DNA from: Actinomycetota bacterium
GTDB taxonomy: Bacteria; Actinomycetota; Geothermincolia; Geothermincolales; RBG-13-55-18
Direction of reading: 5' to 3'
Assembly (NCBI GenBank): GCA_028697145.1
Contig: JAQVFR010000035.1
Coordinates: forward strand, 1 to 38,779
Length of the DNA stretch: 38,779 nucleotides
Positions 8,508-16,981 of the stretch are shown here, one piece after another. Position numbers and translations under genes: made by a program. Under the pieces are notes generated by a model, which was given only the letters and a program-made list of their open reading frames with translations, did no database searches and had not been told where the DNA came from. Position 1 is the first letter of the stretch. Every line of letters starts with the position of its first letter.

Positions 8508-9419
8508 TCAGTCGAGTTTCAGGTTGGAGAGCACGTAGCCTGTCTGCTCGGTCACCGACCCGTACCCGCGGCCGCCCTCGAGGCTCTTGATCTTCTCGAT
8601 GTTGGCCTCCACGTCCTCGATGGTTATCTCCTTGTCGGGATCCAGGAAGACGCCCGGGCCCTCGACGATGGCCGAGCGGCTGAAATATCCCGCTCCCGCC
8701 ATGAAGTACATGCCGCTGACGTCGCAGTGGTCCGAGGCCAGCCAGCATACCATGGGCGCGACGTATTCCGGCTTGAGCTTATCGATGATGTTCGGGGGAA
8801 GTACGGTAGCCGTCATGCGTGTGCCCGCCTGCGGGACGATGACGTTGGCCAGGATGTTGTACTTGGCGCCCTCCTGCTTCACGCAGTTGGTGAAGCCGAC
8901 GATGCCCATCTTCGCGGCCCCGTAGTTGGCCTGCCCGAAGTTGCCGTAAACACCGGTGCCGGAGGCGGTGGACACGATCCTGCCGTAGGCGGCCTCGCGC
9001 ATGTGGGGCAGGGCGGCCTTGGTGCAGTAAAAAGTGCCGTCCATGTGGACCGCCATCACCAGCTTGTAGTCCTCGATGGTCATCTTGAGCAGGCTCTTGT
9101 CCCTGAGGATGCCGGCGTTGTTGATGAGGATGTCTATCCTGCCGTAGGCGTCGATGGCCGTCTGGATGATCGCCTGGGCGCTCTCCCAATCGGAGACGCT
9201 GTCGTAATTGGGCGTCGCTTCCCCTCCCGCGGCCTTGATCTCGTCCACGACCAGCTGGGCCGCACGCGTGTCGGCCCCGACGCCGTCGAACGAACCTCCC
9301 AGGTCGTTGACGACCACCTTGGCCCCCCGGCTGGCGAGGAGCATGGCGTAGGCCTTCCCGAGCCCTCCGCCCGCTCCGGTGACCACGGCCACCCTGTCGT
9401 CGAACTTTACCTCCGCCAT
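8508..9419 (-). CDS. Short-chain dehydrogenase of the MFE-2 (3-hydroxyacyl-CoA) type
   Basis: A 303-residue NAD(P)-dependent oxidoreductase. The glycine motif TGAGGGLG is at 14-21, NNAG at 100-103, and the catalytic set S153-Y166-K170 is intact (Tyr-x3-Lys in YGAAK). The stretches VVVNDLGGSF, GILRDKSL and YGNFGQANY, and the long tail after the Rossmann fold, closely match the dehydrogenase part of peroxisomal multifunctional enzyme 2 and bacterial relatives, which oxidise (3R)-3-hydroxyacyl-CoA. A role in fatty-acid or steroid side-chain beta-oxidation is likely. An upstream in-frame ATG at 9464 exists, but the ATG at 9419 has AAAGGAGCG upstream and begins right before the Rossmann strand, so I chose it. 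No hydratase or SCP2 domain is fused. Confidence 0.9.
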   Translation of the reverse strand: MAEVKFDDRVAVVTGAGGGLGKAYAMLLASRGAKVVVNDLGGSFDGVGADTRAAQLVVDEIKAAGGEATPNYDSVSDWESAQAIIQTAIDAYGRIDILINNAGILRDKSLLKMTIEDYKLVMAVHMDGTFYCTKAALPHMREAAYGRIVSTASGTGVYGNFGQANYGAAKMGIVGFTNCVKQEGAKYNILANVIVPQAGTRMTATVLPPNIIDKLKPEYVAPMVCWLASDHCDVSGMYFMAGAGYFSRSAIVEGPGVFLDPDKEITIEDVEANIEKIKSLEGGRGYGSVTEQTGYVLSNLKLD

Positions 9420-9528
9420 GATGCATCGCTCCTTTCCCTCACACGATCGCGGTTGCGATATCATGCGTGCGGATGCTGTGTTATCTTGTCCCCTGCCGCA
9501 CGAGAATCCGTAAGCCGTCAGTATTCAC

Positions 9529-9552
9529 ATTATACCAGCCGGCATTGCCGGC
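9529..9552 (-). promoter_or_regulatory. Extended -10 promoter overlapped by a palindrome, driving the SDR gene
   Basis: On the minus strand TGGTATAAT (extended -10, TATAAT at 9534-9529) is present. A perfect inverted repeat GCCGGCA-T-TGCCGGC occupies 9538-9552, directly upstream of the -10 where a repressor would block polymerase. The start codon is about 110 bases downstream, leaving a leader of about 100 nt. The regulator cannot be named. Confidence 0.5.
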
Positions 9553-9661
9553 AGTGCGCCCGCCGCAGCCTGCTGGAGACCTCGAACCCCGGGTCACCGA
9601 CCCGCCCGGCTGCCGTCGCGGCCAACGCCGGGAATCCCGCGGGTGTTTGCGGCCCGCAGCT

Positions 9662-9675
9662 ATAGGATATCCTAT
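9662..9675 (+). promoter_or_regulatory. 14-bp perfect palindrome before the flavoprotein operon
   Basis: ATAGGATATCCTAT is its own reverse complement and lies 44 bases before the ATG at 9720. A possible -10 (TATTAA, 9673-9678) overlaps its right half. This is the layout of a dimeric repressor operator, but no -35 box is convincing. Confidence 0.4.
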
Positions 9676-9719
9676 TAATCGTAAGGCCATGAGCAGAGCG
9701 AGGACAAGCGGAGGGAGAG

Positions 9720-11546
9720 ATGGCGGAGACGCTGTATGACCGGGACCTGACCTGCGACGTGCTGGTGGTTGGGAGCGAGGGAGCCGGCGGTCCCACCGCC
9801 ATCAACGCCGCTCGCGCCGGGCTGGACGTGCTTATCGCGAGCAAGGGCAGGATGGGCCGCTGCGGGGCCTCGCAGATGGCCGGCGCGGATTTCAACCTGG
9901 ACGGCAGGAGCGCCATCGCGCTCGGCCTGCCGGGCGACGAGCGCGACTCGCCCGAGCGCTTCTTCGAGGACCTGGTGCGCGAGGGCTTCTTCCTGGGAAA
10001 CCAGCGCATGGTGGAGAAGTACGTGGAGTACGCCGCCAGGAACACCGCGGACCTCCTGGAATGGGGCATGCCGGTGTTCCGCTTCGAGCAGGTGCACGCG
10101 GAGGAGATGGCCAGGGGCATCATCACCTCGGGAGTGCGGTGGGTGCGCATCCTGCGCCGCAAGGCACGCGAGATGGGCATCACCGTCCTGGAGGACACCA
10201 TGGTGGTGGACCTTCTCACCCGCGAGGGGCGCGCCTGTGGGGCGGTGGCCCTGGACCTCAGATCGGGCGAGGTCGTCCTCATCAAGGCCAGGTCGGTGGT
10301 GCTGTGCACGGGTGGCTGGCAGCAGGCCTACCATTTCAACTCCGCCGCGGCCGACCTCACCGGCGACGGCCAGGCCATGGCCTTCCGCGCGGGCGCCGAG
10401 ATGATCGGCATGGAGATGGTGCAGTACATCCCCATGACCATGCTCTGGCCGCCCCTTGCCCGCAAGAGCATCCTCCCCTATATCATGATGGAGACCGAGG
10501 TCGGTCCCCTTGTCCAGCTCCTCAACGGCGAGGGCGAACGCTTCATGCAGCGCTACGACCCCACCACCATGGAGCAGTCCACCAAGGAGATCGTGGCCAT
10601 CGCCAGCGAGCTGGAGGTGGAGGCGGGGCGCGGCAGCCCCCACGGCGGCGTCTTCTTCGCCCTCAAGCACCTCACGCCGGAGGGGATCGATTTCGTATGG
10701 GGAAAGTTCGTCGAGTTCCTCGACCAGAACGGCGACAAGCGCTCCGAGTTCCGCAAGCTGTTGCCCCACCTGCTGGAGATGGCCAAGACGGAGGACCTGG
10801 AGGTGGGCAACGCGGTGCACTTCATGGTGGGCGGCATAAAGGTCGACGAGCGCACGCGCACGGGCGTCCCCGGCCTTTACGCCGCCGGGGAGTGTTCGGG
10901 CGGATTATGGGGCTCGGTGCGCGTGGCATCCGCCACCACCCAGGTGGGGGCCCAGGGCCGCATCGCCGGCGAGACCTGCCCGGAATACGTGGGGAGCGTG
11001 GAGCACGCCGAGCCGGAGAGGGCCCAGCTGGAGGCCGTGCGGGAGAGGATCATGGCCCCCCTGGAGAGGAGCGACGGCGCCCGGCCCATAGAGGTCCTGG
11101 AGAGGATGTACGGTATCACGGACGAATACCTGCGCGTCATCCGGGACGGCGAAGGGCTCCAGAACGCCTACGACGAGCTGAACTGGCTGCGGCGGGACGA
11201 GGCCTCGCGCCTGCACGTCACCGCCTCACGCACGAGGCGCCTGAACCGGGAATGGCATCTGTGCCTGGAGCTGGAGAACATGCTCCTGTGCCTGGAGATG
11301 AGCGCGCTGGCTTCCCTCAGGCGGGAGGAGAGCCGGGGCGGCTTCTACCGCAGCGACTTCCCCTATACCGATAACGACCGCTGGTGCGTGAACGCCGTCA
11401 TCTCGAACCGGGACGGCGAGCCGTCGCTGCGCCTGGAGAAGCCGGTGGTGACCAGCATGCAGCTCCCCTCCGGCAGGATGACCTTCGAGGAGGCAGTGGC
11501 CTCAGGGACCGCATCCCTCAGGCGCGGGGAGGTGGAACAGCCATGA
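9720..11546 (+). CDS. FrdA/SdhA-family FAD-binding oxidoreductase
   Basis: A 608-residue flavoprotein of the succinate dehydrogenase/fumarate reductase/aspartate oxidase family. The N-terminal dinucleotide-binding strand reads VLVVGSEGAGGPTAINAARAG; the next FAD contact region is RCGASQMAGADF, which lacks the His used for covalent flavin in SdhA. VVLCTGGW precedes the capping domain, and GLYAAGECSGGLWGSVR plus QGRIAGE mark the second FAD region. A C-terminal helical domain rich in charged residues follows, as in SdhA. Start ATG 9720 follows GGAGGGAGAG. The stop overlaps the ATG of the 2Fe-2S gene (ATGA), so the two are translationally coupled and probably form one complex. There is no membrane anchor gene nearby, so a soluble enzyme is likely. 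Substrate unknown. Confidence 0.85.
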   Translation: MAETLYDRDLTCDVLVVGSEGAGGPTAINAARAGLDVLIASKGRMGRCGASQMAGADFNLDGRSAIALGLPGDERDSPERFFEDLVREGFFLGNQRMVEKYVEYAARNTADLLEWGMPVFRFEQVHAEEMARGIITSGVRWVRILRRKAREMGITVLEDTMVVDLLTREGRACGAVALDLRSGEVVLIKARSVVLCTGGWQQAYHFNSAAADLTGDGQAMAFRAGAEMIGMEMVQYIPMTMLWPPLARKSILPYIMMETEVGPLVQLLNGEGERFMQRYDPTTMEQSTKEIVAIASELEVEAGRGSPHGGVFFALKHLTPEGIDFVWGKFVEFLDQNGDKRSEFRKLLPHLLEMAKTEDLEVGNAVHFMVGGIKVDERTRTGVPGLYAAGECSGGLWGSVRVASATTQVGAQGRIAGETCPEYVGSVEHAEPERAQLEAVRERIMAPLERSDGARPIEVLERMYGITDEYLRVIRDGEGLQNAYDELNWLRRDEASRLHVTASRTRRLNREWHLCLELENMLLCLEMSALASLRREESRGGFYRSDFPYTDNDRWCVNAVISNRDGEPSLRLEKPVVTSMQLPSGRMTFEEAVASGTASLRRGEVEQP

Positions 11547-11860
11547 CCCGCCCGACCATCAAGGTGCGCTGTTTCCGTTACGACCCGGAGACGGATGCCG
11601 AGCCGCGTTTCCAGGAATACCAGGTCCCCATGGAGGACGGCGAGATGTCCGTGCTCGACTGCCTGCGGCACATAAGGGAACACCTGGACCCCGGCCTGGC
11701 CTTTTTCGCCGGATGCCACCTGGGATTCTGCCAGCGCTGCACCCTGAGGGTGAACGGCAAGGTCGTGCTGGCCTGCGAGACCACGGCCGGGGGCGACATG
11801 GACCTGGAGCCGGTCAACGCGGATGAGGTCATCCGCGACCTCTGGTGCGGCAGCACCTAG
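11543..11860 (+). CDS. Stand-alone SdhB/FrdB-type 2Fe-2S protein
   Basis: A 105-residue ferredoxin-fold protein corresponding only to the N-terminal 2Fe-2S domain of succinate dehydrogenase iron-sulfur subunits. Ligands C58, C63, C66 and C78 follow the CxxxxCxxC...C pattern (GCHLGFCQRC, then VVLAC). Full SdhB is about 230-250 residues and has a second domain with 4Fe-4S and 3Fe-4S clusters; that domain is absent and the stop at 11860 is followed by a new ribosome site, so this is a natural short version, not a frameshift. The start ATG 11543 overlaps the flavoprotein stop as ATGA. It probably passes electrons between the flavoprotein and an external carrier. Confidence 0.85.
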   Translation: MTRPTIKVRCFRYDPETDAEPRFQEYQVPMEDGEMSVLDCLRHIREHLDPGLAFFAGCHLGFCQRCTLRVNGKVVLACETTAGGDMDLEPVNADEVIRDLWCGST

Positions 11861-11900
11861 GGGGGGCCTGACCCCATAAAGAAAAGGAGGTAGGGACAAG

Positions 11901-12428
11901 ATGGCCGACGAGAGGAAGGATTTCGACCTGGAGGTCCTGGGGCCGGCCCTGGGAGAGAGGACGGAGAAGAAGGAGCGATACATCGACGCGCCCCTGGCCA
12001 TGCAGGCCAAGCTGTTCACCACCATGGCCAAGGAAGTCATCGAGCGTTTCGGCGACGAAGGCCGGGAGGCCGTCATCGCCGCGGTGAAAAGGTTCGGGGA
12101 AGAGCGCGGCCGCCGCATGGCAGAGCGCGCCGCCGCCGAGGGCAGGGAGAACAGCTTCGCCAGCTTCCTGGTCCTTTCCGACCTGGATACGGGCTATCAC
12201 CAGATGGTGCCCGAGGCCATGGAGGGGGCGCTGAAGGTCACCATCTCCCACTGCCCCTTCGCCGCCGCCTGCGCGGAATGGGGCCTTTCCGAATACGGCA
12301 AGTATTTCTGCCAGGAGATAGACGCCGCCATCATGCGTGGATACAACCCGGAGAGATACGAGACGGCATGCGAACGCAATCTCACAGAGGGCGCCGAAAC
12401 CTGTGTCATCGTCTATAAGTTCAAATGA
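11901..12428 (+). CDS. ATC-hydrolase-family protein (L-2-amino-thiazoline-4-carboxylate hydrolase-like)
   Basis: A 175-residue protein resembling the ATC_hydrolase family (PF14196): an N-terminal helical part with FGDEGREAVIAAVKRFGEERG, and a C-terminal part with HCPFAAACAEWG, a YGKYFCQEID helix, RGYNP and a final TCVIVYKF strand. Family members open the thiazoline ring of L-ATC to N-carbamoyl-L-cysteine, but many proteins with this domain have other or unknown substrates. The several conserved cysteines and acidic residues suggest metal or cluster binding. A near-ideal ribosome site AAAAGGAGG lies before ATG 11901. It follows the 2Fe-2S gene by 40 bases and overlaps the M20 leader, so it is part of the same operon. 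Confidence 0.75.
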   Translation: MADERKDFDLEVLGPALGERTEKKERYIDAPLAMQAKLFTTMAKEVIERFGDEGREAVIAAVKRFGEERGRRMAERAAAEGRENSFASFLVLSDLDTGYHQMVPEAMEGALKVTISHCPFAAACAEWGLSEYGKYFCQEIDAAIMRGYNPERYETACERNLTEGAETCVIVYKFK

Positions 12429-12451
12429 TGAAGCCGGAAGGAGAGAGTCAC

Positions 12452-13774
12452 ATGGACTGGGATAAACTGGGATATGATGCCGTTGAGACACTTTGCGAGT
12501 ACCTGCGCATCGACACCACCAATCCTCCCGGCAACGAGGCTCCGGGGGCGGAGTTCCTGGGAGACGTCCTGCGCGGGGAGGGCATCGAGTTCAGGCTGTA
12601 CGAGAGCGCCCTCGGGCGTTCATCCCTCCTGGCGCGGCTGAGGGGCTCCGGGGAAGGCAGGCCGCTCATCCTCCTCAACCACATAGACGTGGTCCCCGCC
12701 AATCCCGAGAACTGGCAGATCCACCCCTTCTCCGGCGAGATCGCCGACGGTTTCATCTGGGGGCGGGGGGCCCTCGACATGAAGGGCATGGGGGTGATGG
12801 AGCTCATGGCCTTCATCGCCGCCGCCCGCGAGGGCCTCGAACTCGGCCGCGACGTGGTCTTTTTGGCCGTCGCCGACGAGGAGGCGGGAGGCTACTCCGG
12901 GGCGAGGATGCTCCTCGAGAAACACCCGGAGGAGCTGGAGGCCGACCTGGTCATCAACGAGGGCGGTTACGCCACCATGGACCTGGTGCCCGGCAAGCCT
13001 TTCTTCATGATCGCCAACGCGGAGAAGTACGGTTACTGGCTGCGCCTGAGGCGCCGCGGCATAGGCGGCCACGGCTCCATGCCCACCGGCCAGGGCGCAC
13101 TCGACCACATGGTCCCAGCGCTTGCCAGGCTCCTCGCCAGCAAGCGTCCCATGAGCATCAATCCCACCATGCAGGCATTCTTCGCGCGGCTGGCCGAGCA
13201 CTGGGAGATCCTCTTCCCCTACCGCGATGACGGGAGCCTCGAGACCCTGGAGAGGCTGGTCGAGGAGAACAACCTAGCCGCCCTGCCCGCCCTGAGCGCC
13301 GTGGTCCGCGACACCGTGAGCCTGAACATGCTCAACGCCGGGGTGAAGATAAACGTCATCCCCGACGAGGCGGAGGCCTTCCTCGACTGCCGCCTGCTGC
13401 CGGAGACGGAGGGGGACGACTTCCTGGCATATATAAGGGAGGCGCTGGGCGATCCCGACATGGAGGTCGACGTGTTCATGGACATGGAGAGGGCCCCCGC
13501 CTCTCCCCTCGAGGGCCTTTTCATCGCGGCGATAGAGAGGGCCGTTCGCGCCAACTACCCGGACGCCGTCAGCAGCCCCTTCATGCTCTCGGGGCTGTCC
13601 GACTCCCGCTTCTTCCGCGCCCGAGGCATTCCCTGCTACGGCATCATCCCCGCCCGCCTCGGCCTCGCGGACCTGACGCGCATCCACGGCGTGGACGAGA
13701 GGATAGCCGTGCAGGACGTGAAGGACGGGGTGAAGTTCCTCTACGACCTCATCGTGGAGACCTGCCGGCCCTAG
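12452..13774 (+). CDS. M20-family metallohydrolase (peptidase/amidohydrolase)
   Basis: A 440-residue M20/M25/M40-family enzyme (ArgE/DapE/carboxypeptidase S type). Zinc ligands and catalytic residues are visible: H77 and D79 in NHID, D109 in GRGALDMKG, the general-base pair E143-E144 in ADEEAGG, E170 in INEGGY, and H412 in RIHGVDE. The dimerisation lid contains RRGIGGHGSMPT. It hydrolyses an amide, peptide or N-acyl/N-carbamoyl amino acid in the cytoplasm. I chose ATG 12452, which has GGAAGGAGAG at the right distance; an ATG at 12425 overlaps the previous stop and would add nine residues. Its place after an ATC-hydrolase-type gene makes N-carbamoyl-cysteine hydrolysis a testable idea. Confidence 0.85.
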   Translation: MDWDKLGYDAVETLCEYLRIDTTNPPGNEAPGAEFLGDVLRGEGIEFRLYESALGRSSLLARLRGSGEGRPLILLNHIDVVPANPENWQIHPFSGEIADGFIWGRGALDMKGMGVMELMAFIAAAREGLELGRDVVFLAVADEEAGGYSGARMLLEKHPEELEADLVINEGGYATMDLVPGKPFFMIANAEKYGYWLRLRRRGIGGHGSMPTGQGALDHMVPALARLLASKRPMSINPTMQAFFARLAEHWEILFPYRDDGSLETLERLVEENNLAALPALSAVVRDTVSLNMLNAGVKINVIPDEAEAFLDCRLLPETEGDDFLAYIREALGDPDMEVDVFMDMERAPASPLEGLFIAAIERAVRANYPDAVSSPFMLSGLSDSRFFRARGIPCYGIIPARLGLADLTRIHGVDERIAVQDVKDGVKFLYDLIVETCRP

Positions 13775-13803
13775 TCCGGCGTTCGTATCCGCGGGGCCCC
13801 GGT

Positions 13804-14868
13804 CTACTGCAGGGCGACCATCTCGTGCAGGGTGGTGCCGGTCTCTGAGAAGCTGCGCCCCCCGTGCTGTGCGCGCAGGGTGAAATCCGACTCGAAACGG
13901 AACCATCCCGGCCGCATTAACCTGTTCATCAGCCAGCGCACGGCCGGGTTCATGACGATAGGGTTCATCTCCCTGAGGAGGTCGCCAGAGTCGATGATGC
14001 GCCTCACGTCGAAGCGCAGGTAGACCTCGCCGCGTATCTCCATCTCCAGGACGGACGGATAGGTGCGGTTGGCCTTGCGGTTGAAGGTGGCCCCGCTCTC
14101 CCTCAGCTCCATCTCGCCCGAGGAGAGGACGACCTTGTCCTTATACGCCAGCATGAGGGGCTTGGAGGCCACGTTACCGAAGCGCTTCTGGGTGCGCACG
14201 TAGGCATAGAGGAGGGTGAAGTCGTCGGTGTACAGCCTTCCCCAGTACCACCAGGAGATGATGCGCCGCGCGTCGGTGGTGATCACGTTGTGGTCGTGGT
14301 AGCCGATGCCCTTCGCCTGCAATGTCTTCCCCTCGAACTTCACCGTGCCCTCGACCCTCGCGCGCGGAATGGGCACCACCCAGCTGAAGTAGCCGCGGTC
14401 CCCGTACCTGGTCCTGCCCTTGCCCGGCTTCCAGCCCGGCAGCTCGCTCACGAAGGTGAGGTCCAGCTCCATGCCGTCCTCGGATATGAAAAGGTGGTGC
14501 GTGGGCAGGTCCCCCTCCTCCGGCCACTCCGCCCAGCAGTGGTTACTCCCCACCCACACGTCGCATTTCTCCTCCGAGGCGCGCAACTCGGAGACGGGGA
14601 ACTTTTTCACCACCGAGAGCTTCTCGCCCGACGGTTTGTACACGTGTATCTCTATGCCCGGCTTGCGCGTCATCAGCTCCGAGGCCTGCAGGAAGCCCAC
14701 CACCACGTGACCGTCCTCCAGGCGCGCGTCGAAGTACCACCACTCGCCGTAGAACCTGCTCCTGCTGGCCTCACGGTTGATGGCATTCTCGCGCGCGGTG
14801 ATGGGGATGATGGTCCCGTCCCTTTCCCCCGGTCCAGACCATTCGTCAATAACCGGCTCTACCCTCAT
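13804..14868 (-). CDS. CrtC-like (hydroxyneurosporene synthase/AttH-type lipocalin) protein
   Basis: A 354-residue protein with the marks of the CrtC/AttH lipocalin-like family: GEWWYFDARLEDG at 41-53, WAEWPEEG, GYFSWVVPIPRARVEG, and GIGYHDHN with a following ISWWYWGR near residue 190-210. CrtC adds water to carotenoid precursors, while other members bind or modify lipids; no other carotenoid gene is in the window, so a carotenoid role is not supported here. ATG 14868 is preceded by GGGGGGAGG; an in-frame ATG at 14889 lacks such a site. It lies just downstream of the antiporter on the same strand but has its own candidate promoter. Confidence 0.75.
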   Translation of the reverse strand: MRVEPVIDEWSGPGERDGTIIPITARENAINREASRSRFYGEWWYFDARLEDGHVVVGFLQASELMTRKPGIEIHVYKPSGEKLSVVKKFPVSELRASEEKCDVWVGSNHCWAEWPEEGDLPTHHLFISEDGMELDLTFVSELPGWKPGKGRTRYGDRGYFSWVVPIPRARVEGTVKFEGKTLQAKGIGYHDHNVITTDARRIISWWYWGRLYTDDFTLLYAYVRTQKRFGNVASKPLMLAYKDKVVLSSGEMELRESGATFNRKANRTYPSVLEMEIRGEVYLRFDVRRIIDSGDLLREMNPIVMNPAVRWLMNRLMRPGWFRFESDFTLRAQHGGRSFSETGTTLHEMVALQ

Positions 14869-14912
14869 GCCGCCTCCCCCCGTCAACATATAAAGACTCC
14901 GATAGTGTCTAG

Positions 14913-14921
14913 ATTATAGCA
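14913..14921 (-). promoter_or_regulatory. Extended -10 promoter of the CrtC-like gene
   Basis: Minus-strand TGCTATAAT (extended -10) lies just past the antiporter stop and about 45 bases before ATG 14868. It is the best-formed -10 on this strand, so the CrtC-like gene is probably transcribed separately as well as by read-through. Confidence 0.55.
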
Positions 14922-14923
14922 TT

Positions 14924-16885
14924 TCAAGCGGGGTGGATGATCACCGCCAGCGAAGCCTGCGTGCCCGCCGCTAGCTGTTCCGGGATCCTCCCCAGGCTCG
15001 ATCCGAAACGCAGCCTGGAGACGACCGTGGTCACCACGATAAGGTCCTGCGCGGTGGACCTGGCGGCAACGTCCTTGACGACGTTTCTCCCGAGCTTGTA
15101 CACCTTATGCTGCGGGGCGGAAACCATCGCTCCCATACGCTCCCGGATCCCCTCCAGGTAGGCGTCGTCGCAAAGGACCATGATCGGGAGGTTGAGGGAG
15201 GACGCGATAACCGTCACCGTCCCCAGTATCTCCTCCAGGGTGCCCAGGACCATGCTGTTGGGGGGCACCACCAGCAGGAGTCGTTTCATCGCGTTCACCG
15301 GAGTGCGGATCCGCCCCACCATCACCGGCACCTCCACCGTTGACAGTACCTGGTCGATTATGTCCCCCAGGGTCCCTTCCCGCACCGGCCTGTCTCCGTG
15401 CCATCCCAGAACGATCATGGTGGCGCGGTTCTCCATGGCGGCATTGAGTATGCCGCCCGCCACGGAAATGTCCACCCTCGCCAGCAGCCTCGTGTCTCCG
15501 TCGGACCCGTCGATCCTCACGACGTCCTCGGGCGGTTCCATCTCCTCGGGATCGTAGTAGCACTCCCCCTCATAGCGCGAGGTTACGTGCAGCGGGAAGA
15601 GCTTGCCTTTCGCCGAGCGGGCAAGTATGCCCGCCATGGCCAGGAGGTTCTCCTGGGTGGTCGGGTTGGAGACCGCCACCATGATCCTCTTGTATCGCGA
15701 CTCGATCTCCTCCGGCACCGTGGAGGGGGCAAGACGCATCCCGAACCGCTGCACGATTATGGACGAGGTGATGCAGGTGACCATGACCATTACCACCCCC
15801 CCGTTGAACACCGCCTCGGGGAGCATCCCCATCTCCACCCCCACCAGGAGCACCGCCAGGGTGGTGGTGGCCTGCGCCTGCGATATGCCCCACAGGGTGA
15901 GCAATTCGTCCCGGGTGTAATGGAATATGCCGGTGACTATCCAGGCGGGGATGAGCTTGGAGAGGTAAACCGCCGCGACCATCATCCACCCCGCCATGGC
16001 CGTGCTGGGCTCGGTGAACACGGTCACGGGGTCCACGATCATGCCTATGTAGATGACGAATATGGGTATGAAGAAGGCCTCGCCCAGGAAGAGTATGCGG
16101 TCGACCACCGGGCTGCGTGAGGGCAGGGTCGAATTCACGGCCAGCCCGGCGAGGAAGGCCCCGATGATCACGTGCATGTCGATGACCTCGGCCAGCACCG
16201 CCGCGGCGAACAGCACGACCAGGATGAACTGGAATTCCACCGCGCTCCCCCTGAAGCGTCGGAAGAACATCTTTCCCAGGCGCGGAACCACGAAGAGGAT
16301 CAGGGTGGTATAGGCGATCATTATCACCACCAGGAGGAAGATGTCGAGAGCGGAAGAGCCCCCGTCCCCGGACCTGACCACGTACGCCAGCACCAGCAGG
16401 GCCGATACGTCGGTGAACACCGTGGCCCCCACGGAGGCAGCGACGGCGTCGTTGCGCAGCACCCCGAGGCGGCTCAACAGGGGGTAGTTGATGAGGGCGT
16501 GGGAGGCGATGACCGCCCCCAGGAGGAAGGAGCTGCTCAGGGAGTAACCCAGCCACCATCCCAGCAGCACCCCGGTTACCATGGGAAAGGCGAAGGTGAA
16601 AGCGCCGAACACGATGGCCTGGTTGCGCACGCGCTTGAATTGGCGCAGGTCTATCTCCAGGCCCACGCTGAACATGAGGTAGACAAGGCCGGCTATGGCC
16701 AGCGTCTCTATGGTGTATTCCGGCGACAGGAGGTTGAGCGCGTGCGGGCCGATGATGATGCCGCCCACGATCAGCCCGACTATGCCCGGGAGGCGGAAGC
16801 GCTGCATGAGCAGGGGGGCGATGAGGATGACCGTCATGATGGTCAGAAAGACCGTCACCGGGTTCTGCAGCAAAGGCTCTTCCAC
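14924..16885 (-). CDS. CPA2-family cation/proton antiporter with USP-like cytoplasmic tail
   Basis: A 653-residue protein. Residues 1 to about 390 hold 11-13 hydrophobic helices of the monovalent cation:proton antiporter-2 type (KefB/NapA-like): GLIVGGIIIGPHALNLLSP, FSVGLEIDLRQFKR, GAVIASHALINYPLLSRLG and VIIGAFLAGLAVN. The rest is cytoplasmic and contains two universal-stress-protein-like stretches, KRIMVAVSNPTTQENLLAMAG near 400 and MKRLLLVVPPNSMVLGTLEE near 540, which in relatives bind nucleotides and gate transport. It lacks a RCK/TrkA-N domain. The first codon is GTG, preceded by GGAGAC; a TATACT box lies about 45 bases upstream at 16934-16929. It probably exchanges Na+ or K+ for H+. Confidence 0.85.
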   Translation of the reverse strand: MEEPLLQNPVTVFLTIMTVILIAPLLMQRFRLPGIVGLIVGGIIIGPHALNLLSPEYTIETLAIAGLVYLMFSVGLEIDLRQFKRVRNQAIVFGAFTFAFPMVTGVLLGWWLGYSLSSSFLLGAVIASHALINYPLLSRLGVLRNDAVAASVGATVFTDVSALLVLAYVVRSGDGGSSALDIFLLVVIMIAYTTLILFVVPRLGKMFFRRFRGSAVEFQFILVVLFAAAVLAEVIDMHVIIGAFLAGLAVNSTLPSRSPVVDRILFLGEAFFIPIFVIYIGMIVDPVTVFTEPSTAMAGWMMVAAVYLSKLIPAWIVTGIFHYTRDELLTLWGISQAQATTTLAVLLVGVEMGMLPEAVFNGGVVMVMVTCITSSIIVQRFGMRLAPSTVPEEIESRYKRIMVAVSNPTTQENLLAMAGILARSAKGKLFPLHVTSRYEGECYYDPEEMEPPEDVVRIDGSDGDTRLLARVDISVAGGILNAAMENRATMIVLGWHGDRPVREGTLGDIIDQVLSTVEVPVMVGRIRTPVNAMKRLLLVVPPNSMVLGTLEEILGTVTVIASSLNLPIMVLCDDAYLEGIRERMGAMVSAPQHKVYKLGRNVVKDVAARSTAQDLIVVTTVVSRLRFGSSLGRIPEQLAAGTQASLAVIIHPA

Positions 16886-16981
16886 GCTGTCTCCATGTCC
16901 GCTTACCTGCCCCGTCCGATACCGTTCAAGTATAAGCGCCCATGCCGCGCGGCGCTTGCGCCACTGACCGCGTCCGCGCGC

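Noticed and set aside
8501-8510. Mobile-element end at the junction of the lipocalin-like and SDR genes
   Set aside because: GGGGTCA is present, but it is made of the two overlapping stop regions; without further repeat sequence a chance match is as likely.
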